In this document: positions 1-7,182 of the stretch, in pieces
Numbering within the stretch: position 1 is the first letter of the stretch
How the letters are laid out: each line of letters starts with the position of its first letter
Assembly (NCBI GenBank): GCA_964556165.1
Contig: CAZKVH010000016.1
Coordinates: forward strand, 1 to 36,430
DNA from: JAQVEM01 sp964556165
GTDB taxonomy: Bacteria > Actinomycetota > Humimicrobiia > Humimicrobiales > Humimicrobiaceae
Length of the DNA: 36,430 nucleotides
Direction: 5' to 3'
The notes under the pieces: generated by a model
Databases searched by the model: none
What the model was told of the DNA's origin: nothing
The model's input: the letters and a program-made list of their open reading frames with translations, nothing else
Translations under genes and position numbers: made by a program

Positions 1-106
1 GCTGTTTTATTAGAAATAAATAAAGTTCCGATAATATACATTATGTTAACTTTTATATTTATTAAATAATACATTATTATAAAGGTAATAATTTATTATT
101 TTTTTA

Positions 107-137
107 ATCACATATATAACTCCCCTTTTAATGTGAT
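107..137. repeat. short inverted repeat downstream of the acetyltransferase gene
   Basis: ATCACAT at 107-113 is matched by ATGTGAT at 131-137, giving 7-bp arms around a 17-base spacer. It lies about 80 bases past the 3' end of the serine acetyltransferase-like gene. No U-run follows the hairpin on either strand, so it is a poor intrinsic terminator. It could be a protein-binding site for a gene to the left of the window, or chance in AT-rich DNA. Confidence 0.25.
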
Positions 138-214
138 CACTGTTCTATTGATCATAAGAATAAAATTTATTTTTTAAATAGAATTAAATTAGATATGAAA
201 AGAATGTAAAGAAA

Positions 215-787
215 TTATAGTTTTTTAATTATAATTGCGGGGCTTCCTGCAGCCATACAATTATCAGGAATTGAATCTAAAACAAGAGAATGGGCACCAA
301 TAGTCGAATTATCCCCTATTCTAAGGGGACCGAGAATAGTGGTATTGGTATAAAGAATAACATTATTGCCTATAACAGGGTAACCGGGCTCGCCGTGATG
401 AAAAATAGAATGGCCCAGACCTCCTATAACGACATTTGAAAAAATACTTACATTATCACCTATCTTCACTCCCCTGCCTATAATAACACCGGAGCTGTGC
501 CATATTTTGAATCCTGAGCCAATCTCAGCTCCAGGGTCTATTTCAGCTCCGTTAAAGAAAAAATTTACCCTGCTTAGAAATTCGGCAAGCAATCTTAATT
601 TTATTTTATATAGCATGTGATAAAACCTATAAAAAATTAAAGCCTGGACTCCTGGTTTAACGAGAAATATCCTAATAGCACCCCAGATTGTTGGTCTGCC
701 TCTCATAGTACCGTATTTACTGAAAAGTTGCTTTATGTCTCCTCTCAAACTTCCGGCTGAAGATTTTTTTTTATTATTTTTTTTCAT
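215..787 (-). CDS. serine O-acetyltransferase-like hexapeptide-repeat acyltransferase
   Basis: This 190-residue protein has the left-handed beta-helix of the CysE/EpsC family. From about residue 80 to 180 it shows hexapeptide-type turns (GAEIDPGAEIG, GVIIGRGVKIGDNV, VIGNNVIL, IGDNSTIGAHSLV) and ends in the typical AAGSPA motif before the C-terminus. The active-site-like H-x-SG segment (KIWHSSGVIIG) is present. Known family members transfer acetyl from acetyl-CoA to serine, the first step of cysteine synthesis. The N-terminus is shorter than in E. coli CysE and basic (KKNNKKKSS), as in the shorter EpsC-like forms. No cysK lies nearby, so a sugar or other acceptor cannot be excluded. No clear Shine-Dalgarno precedes the ATG. 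It lies 147 bases downstream of the small nuclease-like gene. Confidence 0.75.
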   Translation of the reverse strand: MKKNNKKKSSAGSLRGDIKQLFSKYGTMRGRPTIWGAIRIFLVKPGVQALIFYRFYHMLYKIKLRLLAEFLSRVNFFFNGAEIDPGAEIGSGFKIWHSSGVIIGRGVKIGDNVSIFSNVVIGGLGHSIFHHGEPGYPVIGNNVILYTNTTILGPLRIGDNSTIGAHSLVLDSIPDNCMAAGSPAIIIKKL

Positions 788-933
788 TTACAGGGTATGT
801 ATTTTTTATTACTCTTGCGTGTATGTTATATTAATAAATGTTATAACCTTAGATTCTGGGAATAATTCTATTTGTGAAGCTAAACATACAAAACCTGAAA
901 ACTGTAATACTGGATTTATAAATCTATTAATCT

Positions 934-1311
934 TTACTTATTTATGTATTTGAATAATAAGCTATTGTAATCCTTCTTATAAAATAACTTTATATTTATT
1001 TCAGGATACAATTCCCTTAGTTTTTTTATCTTATAATTTTTTCTCGTAACAAGCTTCTGGTTAAGAGTTGTAAGCTCTATATAAAGATTAATATCTGGTA
1101 GATAAAAATCAGGTGTAAAACTTACTTCAGGATTGCCATTCTCATCTATATCCAGTATGAATGTTCTTGGTTCGTATTTCCATCTTATTTTATAAAAATC
1201 AAGTATCTTGCTAAATTCTTCCTCACTTTTGTGTGCGAATTTTATTTTTTTAATATTTTTATCTTCTTTAGGATATGTATTCTTTCTTAATTTTAATAGA
1301 TTTTTACCCAT
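934..1311 (-). CDS. small protein resembling a PD-(D/E)XK nuclease
   Basis: I do not recognise a named family for this 125-residue protein, but its layout resembles a minimal PD-(D/E)XK nuclease. An N-terminal helix carries an acidic run (SEEEF, residues 29-33). A strand then ends in TPDFYLP with Asp68, followed about ten residues later by YIELT with Glu79. The position where the catalytic Lys is usually found (E-x-K) is Thr81. A lysine-rich helix (residues 86-98) follows and could supply a migrated Lys. The C-terminal half has the alternating strand-helix-strand pattern expected of the fold. It begins 36 bases after the second MerR gene and probably shares its transcript. Nuclease activity is an inference; it could also be an inactive DNA-binding relative. 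Confidence 0.55.
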   Translation of the reverse strand: MGKNLLKLRKNTYPKEDKNIKKIKFAHKSEEEFSKILDFYKIRWKYEPRTFILDIDENGNPEVSFTPDFYLPDINLYIELTTLNQKLVTRKNYKIKKLRELYPEINIKLFYKKDYNSLLFKYINK

Positions 1312-1347
1312 AAAATTTCAGGTTACCCCCAATTCTTGATGTGATTA

Positions 1348-1833
1348 TTAGTAACTTATATATTTTTTATTTATTTCTTCCCTTTCATTATTTTTAGATA
1401 AATATTGTTTTATATCTCCATTTAAATCCAGATATACCCTGCCAAGCGCAATTCCAAAGACCCCCTGGCCGCTTTTAAGCGTATCTATTATTTCACTATC
1501 CGAATTACATGCATAAACTGTATTTCCATCTGATATTAGAGTTAATTTTAAGAAGCTGTCATCTTCACTATCATTATTATATTCATCAAGATATGTCTTG
1601 GTTTTCCTGAGTTTCTGAAGGCTTATTCCTGCTTCCATTAATCTTTTTATGACTTTTAGTTTCATTAAGTCACTGAAACTATACATCCTCCTGCTTCCAT
1701 AGCCCTCTGCCCCATTAATTGATGGCTTAATAAAATTTGTGCGGTCATAATAATCGATTTGCTTATAAGTAAGGCCTATTATTTTACATACATCTGAAGC
1801 GCTATAAATCTTTTTTATTACATTATCCTGCAT
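1348..1833 (-). CDS. MerR-family transcriptional regulator (Rv1830-type)
   Basis: A 161-residue MerR protein. The winged-helix domain spans about residues 8-75: YSASDVCKIIGLTYKQIDYY is the helix-turn-helix, and RMYSFSDLMKLKVIKRL is the wing and following helix. The remaining ~85 residues form a short effector or dimer domain with no metal-binding cysteine pattern; its single Cys in VYACNS is not a MerR-type site. In Mycobacterium and Corynebacterium a DUF151 gene is followed by a MerR gene of this type (Rv1829-Rv1830, Cg1632-Cg1633), and the same order occurs here. Its own promoter lies about 95-120 bases upstream and carries two overlapping 18-bp palindromes, which suggests autoregulation. 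The nuclease-like gene follows in the same direction. The start has no strong Shine-Dalgarno. Confidence 0.85.
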   Translation of the reverse strand: MQDNVIKKIYSASDVCKIIGLTYKQIDYYDRTNFIKPSINGAEGYGSRRMYSFSDLMKLKVIKRLMEAGISLQKLRKTKTYLDEYNNDSEDDSFLKLTLISDGNTVYACNSDSEIIDTLKSGQGVFGIALGRVYLDLNGDIKQYLSKNNEREEINKKYISY

Positions 1834-1897
1834 GATAATTACCGGTTTAAATGTATCTCAGTAAAAATATATTTTTTACTTACATTGTTATAATTCT

Positions 1898-1929
1898 AAT
1901 TACATCATTGTAATTACACTATTGTAATT
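1898..1929. promoter_or_regulatory. two overlapping 18-bp palindromes, candidate operator of the MerR gene
   Basis: AATTACATCATTGTAATT occupies 1898-1915 and AATTACACTATTGTAATT occupies 1912-1929. Each has perfect 7-bp arms (AATTACA/TGTAATT) and a 4-base centre, and they share AATT at 1912-1915. A third, degenerate copy (TACA-TTGT-TATA) starts at 1881. Viewed from the minus strand, the first palindrome touches the -10 hexamer and the others lie over and just past the start of transcription. This is the geometry of a repressor site. The MerR protein encoded immediately downstream is the natural candidate ligand, but that link is inferred. Confidence 0.6.
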
Positions 1930-1955
1930 TTAAAATTTATTTAGAACAAAGTCAA
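1927..1955 (-). promoter_or_regulatory. sigma-A-type promoter for the MerR/nuclease-like genes
   Basis: Reading the minus strand, TTGACT (1950-1955) is separated by 17 bases from TAAAAT (1927-1932). Both boxes are 5/6 matches to the vegetative consensus. Transcription would start near 1920, leaving a leader of about 85-90 bases before the MerR start codon. The palindromic operator candidates overlap the -10 box and the start region. Confidence 0.6.
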
Positions 1956-2013
1956 TACAATAAAGGCATAGGGCTTGTAATAAAAAGATGTTTAAAAAAA
2001 ATTGACAGAATAT

Positions 2014-2517
2014 CTATTTTTCTTCATCAAAATCTTCAGGGGTTATATGGTTGAGGAATTCTTTAAATTTTTTTACTTCCTCATCAATTGATTGTATTTC
2101 GAGTCCGCTTGACTCAAGAACATGTTCTGCTACAAAGATATCACATTTAATCCTTACAGCAGTCGCGATTGCATCTGAGGGTCTTGAGTCAACTCTTATA
2201 ACCTTACTGTCCTTATTTTTTATATTTATTATGGCATAAAATGTGTTATCCTTTAAATCTGTTATTTCTATGTTATTAATGCTTATATTTAAATCATTTA
2301 TAATATTTATAATCAAATCGTGAGTCATTGGTCTAGGTGTCTTTATATTTGACATTTCAAGAGCAATTGCAGATGCTTCATAGGGCCCAATCCATATAGG
2401 AAGATACCTGTTACCTTTCTCTTCTTTTAAAAGCAGGATTGGCCTTTGTGAAGGGACCTCTATCCTTACTCCTTCAAGCTTCATCTTAATTAAATTAGGT
2501 ACTTTCTCGCTATTCAT
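2014..2517 (-). CDS. DUF151 / bifunctional nuclease family protein
   Basis: A 167-residue protein covering the whole DUF151 (BFN) domain. Recognisable signatures are the opening strand pair (MKLEGVRIEVPSQRPILLLKE), the YLPIWIGPYEASAIAL motif around residues 38-53, RPMTHDLI, and the highly conserved IRVDSRPSDAIATAVR near residues 106-121. The short acidic tail (TPEDFDEEK) is also usual. Characterised relatives bind or cleave DNA/RNA; the physiological role in Actinobacteria is unclear. Position next to the MerR genes and the FHA/FtsR module matches the Rv1827-Rv1830 order, although here three extra genes (carboxypeptidase, DUF3048, hpt) separate it from ftsR. No Shine-Dalgarno is visible before this ATG; Met12 is an alternative start. 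Confidence 0.9.
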   Translation of the reverse strand: MNSEKVPNLIKMKLEGVRIEVPSQRPILLLKEEKGNRYLPIWIGPYEASAIALEMSNIKTPRPMTHDLIINIINDLNISINNIEITDLKDNTFYAIINIKNKDSKVIRVDSRPSDAIATAVRIKCDIFVAEHVLESSGLEIQSIDEEVKKFKEFLNHITPEDFDEEK

Positions 2518-2680
2518 ATGTACTTATACTTTATATCAAAAGTGTTTTTTTATAATTCTATAGCTAAAGATACAACATGATTTTATCATTAATTTTATAT
2601 TATATTATAAGTCAAAAATTTAAAATACATAATATTAGCTTTTTACCTTGATAAGTTCTTTTGTGAATGTACTAACTGGT

Positions 2681-3274
2681 TTAGCTGCTTTTTAAAGATT
2701 CTATATCTTTTTTTACTGTGTCTAATCTAAGCTCATATATAGATTTTAGATTTCTAAACTTCTGTTTATAATCAAGTCCATAACCTACTATGTATTTCTC
2801 CCCTATCGTGAAGCCGGAGTATTTTATATCTATATCCGATATTCTTCTAATATCTCTATTTAGAAGAGTGCATATCTCGATACTTTTTGGATATCTAGAT
2901 CTAAGATTTCTTAATAAATAACTTATAGTCAGACCGGTATCTATAATATCTTCCACAATCAATACATCCCTGTCTTCTATGGACTCGTCAAGGTCTTTTG
3001 TAATCCTAACAACACCTGTGGAAGTACCATTGATACCGTATGAAGAAATACTCATAAAATCTATACTGAGAGGAAGATTGATTTCCTTTATCAGGTCAAC
3101 TAAAAAAATAACTCCTCCCTTTAGAACACTTACCAGAAGTATATCTTTATACCTGTAATCTTTTGTTATCTCTCTTCCAAGCTCAGAAACTCTTTTTTTG
3201 ATATCATCACTGGTAAATAATACTTTTCCTATGATATTATTTTTTATCAGTTCCTTTTCTGTGTTTTTACTCAA
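2681..3274 (-). CDS. hpt: hypoxanthine phosphoribosyltransferase
   Basis: A 197-residue purine-salvage enzyme that joins PRPP to hypoxanthine or guanine to give IMP or GMP in the cytoplasm. The PRPP-binding loop VLIVEDIIDTGLT (residues 104-116) is intact, as are the LKGG segment (51-54) that contacts pyrophosphate and the base-proximal region FTIGEKYIVGYGLDY near residue 155-170. Length is typical once the ~10-residue polar N-terminal extension and a short helical tail are allowed for. It lies 23 bases downstream of the DUF3048 gene and is probably cotranscribed with it. In many Actinobacteria hpt sits next to tilS and ftsH; neither is present here. Confidence 0.95.
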   Translation of the reverse strand: MSKNTEKELIKNNIIGKVLFTSDDIKKRVSELGREITKDYRYKDILLVSVLKGGVIFLVDLIKEINLPLSIDFMSISSYGINGTSTGVVRITKDLDESIEDRDVLIVEDIIDTGLTISYLLRNLRSRYPKSIEICTLLNRDIRRISDIDIKYSGFTIGEKYIVGYGLDYKQKFRNLKSIYELRLDTVKKDIESLKSS

Positions 3275-3297
3275 AATATTACCATGATTGATATTTT

Positions 3298-4485
3298 TTA
3301 ATATGACACACTACTTCTATCGCTATCTATTATGGCTACCCAGGTGAGACCGGCGTTAAATAAGACTATATCACCGTTATCATTCTTAAATTCAAAAGGT
3401 TCAATAATTGAGCTTCTTTCCCATGTGCCCTCTATTGCCTTTCCATCCATAAAAAAGATTGCCTTCCCCGGTATACCATTTGAAGTATGCGTTCTTATTA
3501 GCATATGACCTTTATCATCAAAAGGCCCTTCTACATCCGTGTACATAACAATTATATTTTTTGCTTCAATCTGAATTCCAGTTTCGCGGTCTATATGAGG
3601 TGACCCTGCTATATATTTTAGATAATTATTATTTTCACTGTTATATTTAAATTCAGTCATATAACCATCAGTGGAAAAGTCTATAATTATATCAGAAATG
3701 TTTCCTGTTTCGGAACCAGATGCGTCTTTTTTAAATCTTAAAGGAGATTGCCCTCCTTCAAGCGAATACCCTGCATTTTCTGCTTCTTTCCTTAACTGTA
3801 TAGTAGACATAGCAGCAGTATGTTCTGTAATGCTGCTTCTGTTATAATCCCTCCAGAATGATGCATTTGCAACAATTGAGCTTTCGGGAGGTTCCGGTTC
3901 TCCAATTGAAGTCAATACATCAATATCCATACCTTCAATTACCTTATATGCATTAGCAAATGAATCCTTATGTGTACCAAAAAAAGTATAAATGGGGTCA
4001 AGGCTTCTTGCTATTTCGGCATAGTATATTCTCGCACTTCTTATTGGTGCAACTAACTCTGTATCATATGAAGAATACACTGCTATATATCTTGTTATCC
4101 CATATTCATCTTCTGCCTCAAAGATTATATCGGCATAAATAAGTCCGGATTGAGGTCTTGCATCAGGGTAAAGATTATTAATCATTATTGCAAGCGGTCT
4201 TTGATCCTTTACAGAATCAGAAATCTCAAGGCCGCTAAATCTATTTATATTTCCGGTTATTTCTTCTCCGGCTACACCTCCCTGCTCCTCAACTTCTGGA
4301 GATGTTTCTTCTTCCGTCTCTTCTTCGGTTACTTCTTCCTCTCCTTCCGGTTCTGATATAATATTCTCTTTTTGAGTATCATCTGCTTTGCACCCGTTAA
4401 AGATTATTACCGAAGTAATCATAACCAGAGTTAAAACTGATATCATTATTAGCCAATTATTTATTTTTTCCTTTTTAAAAACCAA
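3298..4485 (-). CDS. DUF3048 (YerB-like) lipoprotein
   Basis: A 395-residue exported protein. Residues 13-31 are a hydrophobic signal segment ending in FNGC, a loose lipobox with Cys32 as the likely lipidated residue. A very acidic Glu/Thr-rich linker follows (about 38-68). The rest matches the DUF3048 family of B. subtilis YerB: RPLAIMINNLYPDARPQSGLIYADIIFE, then ITRYIAVYSS and PIRSARIYYAEIA, with a C-terminal domain around YTDVEGPFDD and GTWER. The biochemical role of the family is unknown; the N-terminal part resembles wall-associated domains. The start is TTG at 4483-4485, supported by GGAGG nine bases upstream. It lies between the carboxypeptidase gene and hpt, consistent with an envelope function. 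Confidence 0.85.
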   Translation of the reverse strand: MVFKKEKINNWLIMISVLTLVMITSVIIFNGCKADDTQKENIISEPEGEEEVTEEETEEETSPEVEEQGGVAGEEITGNINRFSGLEISDSVKDQRPLAIMINNLYPDARPQSGLIYADIIFEAEDEYGITRYIAVYSSYDTELVAPIRSARIYYAEIARSLDPIYTFFGTHKDSFANAYKVIEGMDIDVLTSIGEPEPPESSIVANASFWRDYNRSSITEHTAAMSTIQLRKEAENAGYSLEGGQSPLRFKKDASGSETGNISDIIIDFSTDGYMTEFKYNSENNNYLKYIAGSPHIDRETGIQIEAKNIIVMYTDVEGPFDDKGHMLIRTHTSNGIPGKAIFFMDGKAIEGTWERSSIIEPFEFKNDNGDIVLFNAGLTWVAIIDSDRSSVSY

Positions 4486-4494
4486 TTTTTTCTA

Positions 4495-4499
4495 CCTCC
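4495..4499 (-). promoter_or_regulatory. Shine-Dalgarno fixing a TTG start for the DUF3048 gene
   Basis: CCTCC on the plus strand reads GGAGG on the minus strand, nine bases before TTG at 4483-4485. No ATG or GTG is available at a comparable spacing, so this site decides the start codon. Confidence 0.7.
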
Positions 4500-4508
4500 A
4501 GATTTTTT

Positions 4509-5819
4509 TTATAAGACCCTTTTTGATAATAAATTTTTAACTATTATAAATATAAATATTAAAAAATAAAATACTACAATTACTATTATTGAGATAATAG
4601 TCTTTTTATCACTCTTATCGGAAAGCTCCTGATAAACAAATTCACTTTCTATATTTTCCTTTGAAATTAAATCTACTTCTTTTAATTTATTATCATTTAA
4701 AAAGATTGACATCTTTCCCAGTACATCACTTTTTTTAACAGGAAGGGATATGTCTTTACTTAAATTATGTTCAAATTCCACTTTATCCTCATTGATGTTT
4801 AAAAGACCTGTATAATCAGATTCCGGATATAGATTTATATTAATGCTAGTCTCTTCTCCTGTGCTTACAGATATTGCTGGCTCTCTGGAGTCTACAATCA
4901 TGGTGTATTTTAAATTATCATAAGCCCAGTCCAGCAGTTTAAGAATATCATTGTCTCTTTCTTCCAGAGACACACTGTTTAGCACTACTGTTATCAGTCT
5001 TAAATCTTCCTTCTCGGAGTAAATTGCCATACAGTAACCTGCATTGTCTGTATATCCTGTTTTAATTCCTTTTATGTAATCATTTGTAAGTAGAGTATTT
5101 GTGTTTGTAATTTCAATTTCCCTATTATTTATTTTTATAATATCTTCTTTAATACTAACTATATCGCTGAAAGTATCATCTTCCATACAATAAGAAGCAA
5201 TTTTTGCCATATCCAGAGCTGTAGACTTATGTGATGGATAAATATCATCAAGGCCATTTACACTCTCAAATGTTGAGCTTTCTGCTCCAATCTCTTTTGC
5301 TTTATTATTCATTAAATCAATAAAATCTTCTGTGCTCCCTGAGATATGTTCTGCAAGAGCAATTATAGCATTGTTATGGGAACTTATGAGTGAAGCCTTA
5401 AGTAGATCTATTAGACTTACATCATCACCTGTATTAAGTTTAAATGAAGAATGATTCCTTCCTGATGCATTTTTAGTTATTTCTACAATTTCATCAAAGT
5501 TCCCGATATTTTCAATAGCTATAATTGAAGATAACATTTTGGTTAAACTTGCAGGATATAATTTGTTCCGGGAATTTTTTTCCCACAAAATATCTCCTGT
5601 ATCATAATTAATAACAATTGCAGACTCCGCATTGATATTGATATATGTATCATAGATAGCGCTATCCTGTTTATATGGATTGCAGTAAATTTTATCAGTA
5701 ATGAAAAGGTTACCAAAAGAATAAAGAACAAAGATGAAAACAAATACTAATAATATTATATGTATTAAATTTTTTTTATGCTTTCTTCGACTTAAAGAAG
5801 AAGGGGGTCCACCTATCAT
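4509..5819 (-). CDS. D-alanyl-D-alanine carboxypeptidase (DacF/PBP5 type)
   Basis: A 436-residue class C penicillin-binding-type enzyme that trims the terminal D-Ala from peptidoglycan stem peptides on the outer face of the membrane. All three active-site motifs are present: S91-LT-K94, S147-H-N149 and K253-T-G. A non-cleaved-looking N-terminal membrane segment (about 18-40) follows a basic head. A beta-rich C-terminal domain (about 310-390) precedes a second strongly hydrophobic segment (about 407-430). The C-terminal anchor is a full transmembrane helix rather than the amphipathic helix of E. coli PBP5. The start codon overlaps the ftsR-like stop as ATGA, so the two are translationally coupled. 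In-operon placement with FtsR-like and FHA genes links it to cell-wall growth. Confidence 0.92.
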   Translation of the reverse strand: MIGGPPSSLSRRKHKKNLIHIILLVFVFIFVLYSFGNLFITDKIYCNPYKQDSAIYDTYININAESAIVINYDTGDILWEKNSRNKLYPASLTKMLSSIIAIENIGNFDEIVEITKNASGRNHSSFKLNTGDDVSLIDLLKASLISSHNNAIIALAEHISGSTEDFIDLMNNKAKEIGAESSTFESVNGLDDIYPSHKSTALDMAKIASYCMEDDTFSDIVSIKEDIIKINNREIEITNTNTLLTNDYIKGIKTGYTDNAGYCMAIYSEKEDLRLITVVLNSVSLEERDNDILKLLDWAYDNLKYTMIVDSREPAISVSTGEETSININLYPESDYTGLLNINEDKVEFEHNLSKDISLPVKKSDVLGKMSIFLNDNKLKEVDLISKENIESEFVYQELSDKSDKKTIISIIVIVVFYFLIFIFIIVKNLLSKRVL

Positions 5820-6556
5820 TTATATTTTTCCAGAAACTTTCTATTCTCTTTTTTTACTAAAAGTTCTTGAAAATCGCAGAGCATTCTCTCAAGCCTGCCA
5901 ACATTTCTTATTGCTCTGTTACGTTCATCTTTTTTACTTGACATAAGTAATGGTAAAATAATCTGCTGTATGAAAGCAGATTGACGGCTCGCGAAGTTTT
6001 CAAATAGCTTTAGATGTTTTACGTATATTCCATATTTCAAAAGCTCGCTTACAATTTTTAGAATTTCTATGTCATTATCATTTATTACATATCTCCCATT
6101 TTCTTCTTTCCAGTCAAAAATATCGTTCTCAATCAATTCATCAATATAGTATTTTGGAAATTTAAACTTCTTGTTCAAATCTAATGCTGAATAAAGGCCT
6201 GGTTCATGAGCTGTTTTGTATTCATCTTCAAATTTAAGCTTTGAATCCTGCGAAATATATTCACTTTCACTTATAAATTTTTTAAAATCTCTTGAACTAA
6301 GCTTTTCCTTTATAACTTCCAGTGGCATATAAAATTCTTTCTGCATTTTCAAGATATAGTTTAATTTTTCTATATCTTCCTTGAAATAAATTCTGTACTT
6401 GTTTGATGCCCTGGCGGGAGTTAAAAGGCCTTCTGACTCAAGAAATCTTAGCTTGCTACTGCTCAGGTCAGGATATATCTTCTTCATTTTTTTTACTATC
6501 TTGCCTATTGTAAGATAATTCTTTTCCATATCTTTTTTAGAAGCTTTTGTGCTCAT
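5816..6556 (-). CDS. MerR-family regulator, FtsR-like (Rv1828/Cg1631 type)
   Basis: A 246-residue MerR-type protein. An N-terminal winged helix spans about residues 14-90 (YLTIGKIVKKMKKIYPDLSSSKLRFLE, EGLLTPAR, YRIYFKEDIEKLNYIL). A second helical domain near residues 120-190 looks like another DNA-binding-like fold (YSALDLNKKFKFPKYYIDELIE). This two-part architecture and the position directly after an FHA gene match Rv1828 of M. tuberculosis and FtsR of Corynebacterium glutamicum; FtsR activates ftsZ. No metal-site cysteines occur in the effector half. It starts 24 bases after the FHA gene and ends in an ATGA overlap with the carboxypeptidase gene. Regulation of cell-division or wall genes is a reasonable inference by orthology but is not shown by the sequence. 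Confidence 0.85.
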   Translation of the reverse strand: MSTKASKKDMEKNYLTIGKIVKKMKKIYPDLSSSKLRFLESEGLLTPARASNKYRIYFKEDIEKLNYILKMQKEFYMPLEVIKEKLSSRDFKKFISESEYISQDSKLKFEDEYKTAHEPGLYSALDLNKKFKFPKYYIDELIENDIFDWKEENGRYVINDNDIEILKIVSELLKYGIYVKHLKLFENFASRQSAFIQQIILPLLMSSKKDERNRAIRNVGRLERMLCDFQELLVKKENRKFLEKYK

Positions 6557-6580
6557 CTAAAGCCTTTTTCTTTAATAAAT

Positions 6581-6988
6581 TTAAGATGATTGAAAAAATA
6601 AAAATACATATTTTCCAATTTGTATCCTGTCCATATTTCTCAACAATGAATTTTCCATTATTTTACCATTTATATAACTTCCATTTAGACTTCCTGAATC
6701 CTTTATTACAAAATCTTCGCCTTCTCTGCTAATTACAGCATGCTTTCTTGAGACCGTAATATCATCAAGAAATATATCTGACTCGGGATTTCTTCCAATT
6801 GTAATATGTTTTTTATTAATAAAAAAACTTTCTCCAATATTAGGGCCCTTTATTATTACCAGTCCACTCCTGCCCGGAGGCATTTTTTTTATATCTTCAA
6901 GTATTTCAATTGATATGTCTTCTATGTATTCTGCTTTTTTATCTTTTATTGATTCTGTTTGATTTTTAGATTCCGGTTCAATATCCAT
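6581..6988 (-). CDS. FHA-domain protein, GarA/OdhI-like
   Basis: A 135-residue protein with a ~45-residue N-terminal tail and a C-terminal forkhead-associated domain, the same size and arrangement as GarA/OdhI. The phosphothreonine-binding residues are intact: Arg66 in IGRNPESDI, Ser80 and His83 in VSRKHA, and Asn102 in SLNGSYING. In Actinobacteria this protein binds and inhibits 2-oxoglutarate dehydrogenase and controls glutamate metabolism, switched by PknB/PknG phosphorylation of an ETTSV motif in the tail. That ETT motif is absent here; the tail's only Thr is Thr11, in NQTES. The partner and switch may therefore differ. It heads the FHA-ftsR-dac cluster and follows tRNA-Pro. An AT-rich leader contains a perfect TATAAT but no convincing -35. 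Confidence 0.85.
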   Translation of the reverse strand: MDIEPESKNQTESIKDKKAEYIEDISIEILEDIKKMPPGRSGLVIIKGPNIGESFFINKKHITIGRNPESDIFLDDITVSRKHAVISREGEDFVIKDSGSLNGSYINGKIMENSLLRNMDRIQIGKYVFLFFQSS

Positions 6989-7057
6989 ATCTTGTTAAAT
7001 TGACTAAAAATTACGTAAAATTATTATATCTCTATTTATATAATACTTTACCTGTTA

Positions 7058-7135
7058 TGGTCGGGACGAGAGGATTTGAACCTCCGACCCCCAGTACCCC
7101 ATACTGGTGCGCTAGCCAAACTGCGCCACGTCCCG
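7058..7135 (-). tRNA. tRNA-Pro (anticodon GGG), CCA encoded
   Basis: On the minus strand the gene begins CGGGACG and its 3' acceptor strand CGTCCCG pairs with it over seven base pairs, followed by A73 and an encoded CCA. The anticodon stem CCAGT/ACTGG encloses the loop ATGGGGT, giving anticodon GGG (proline, CCC/CCU). The D arm (GCGCAGTTTGGCTAGCGC) and a T arm with GGTTCAAATCC are standard. C1-G72 is typical of bacterial tRNA-Pro. It lies between gpsA and the FHA gene. Confidence 0.96.
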
Positions 7136-7144
7136 CATATTTAC

Positions 7145-7173
7145 ATTTTAAGATAATACTGGTTAATAGTAAA
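7145..7173 (-). promoter_or_regulatory. candidate promoter for tRNA-Pro
   Basis: On the minus strand TTTACT (7168-7173), a 17-base spacer and TAAAAT (7145-7150) place the expected transcription start one or two bases before the mature 5' end of the tRNA at 7135. The spacing and -10 box are good; the -35 box matches the consensus at 4/6. Confidence 0.45.
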
Positions 7174-7182
7174 GTTATTGAT

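Noticed and set aside
46..111. 21-codon minus-strand frame starting at GTG with GGGGAG upstream
   Set aside because: The encoded peptide is nearly all Ile, Asn, Lys and Tyr, as expected by chance in AT-rich DNA, and has no recognisable feature.
735..953. Plus-strand open frame between the acetyltransferase and nuclease-like genes
   Set aside because: It runs through the 5' end of the acetyltransferase gene and the gap, has low-complexity hydrophobic translation and no ribosome-binding site.
2518..2680. Promoter in the hpt-DUF151 gap
   Set aside because: TTGACT and several TATAAT-like strings occur, but no pair has 16-18 base spacing, so it cannot be called.
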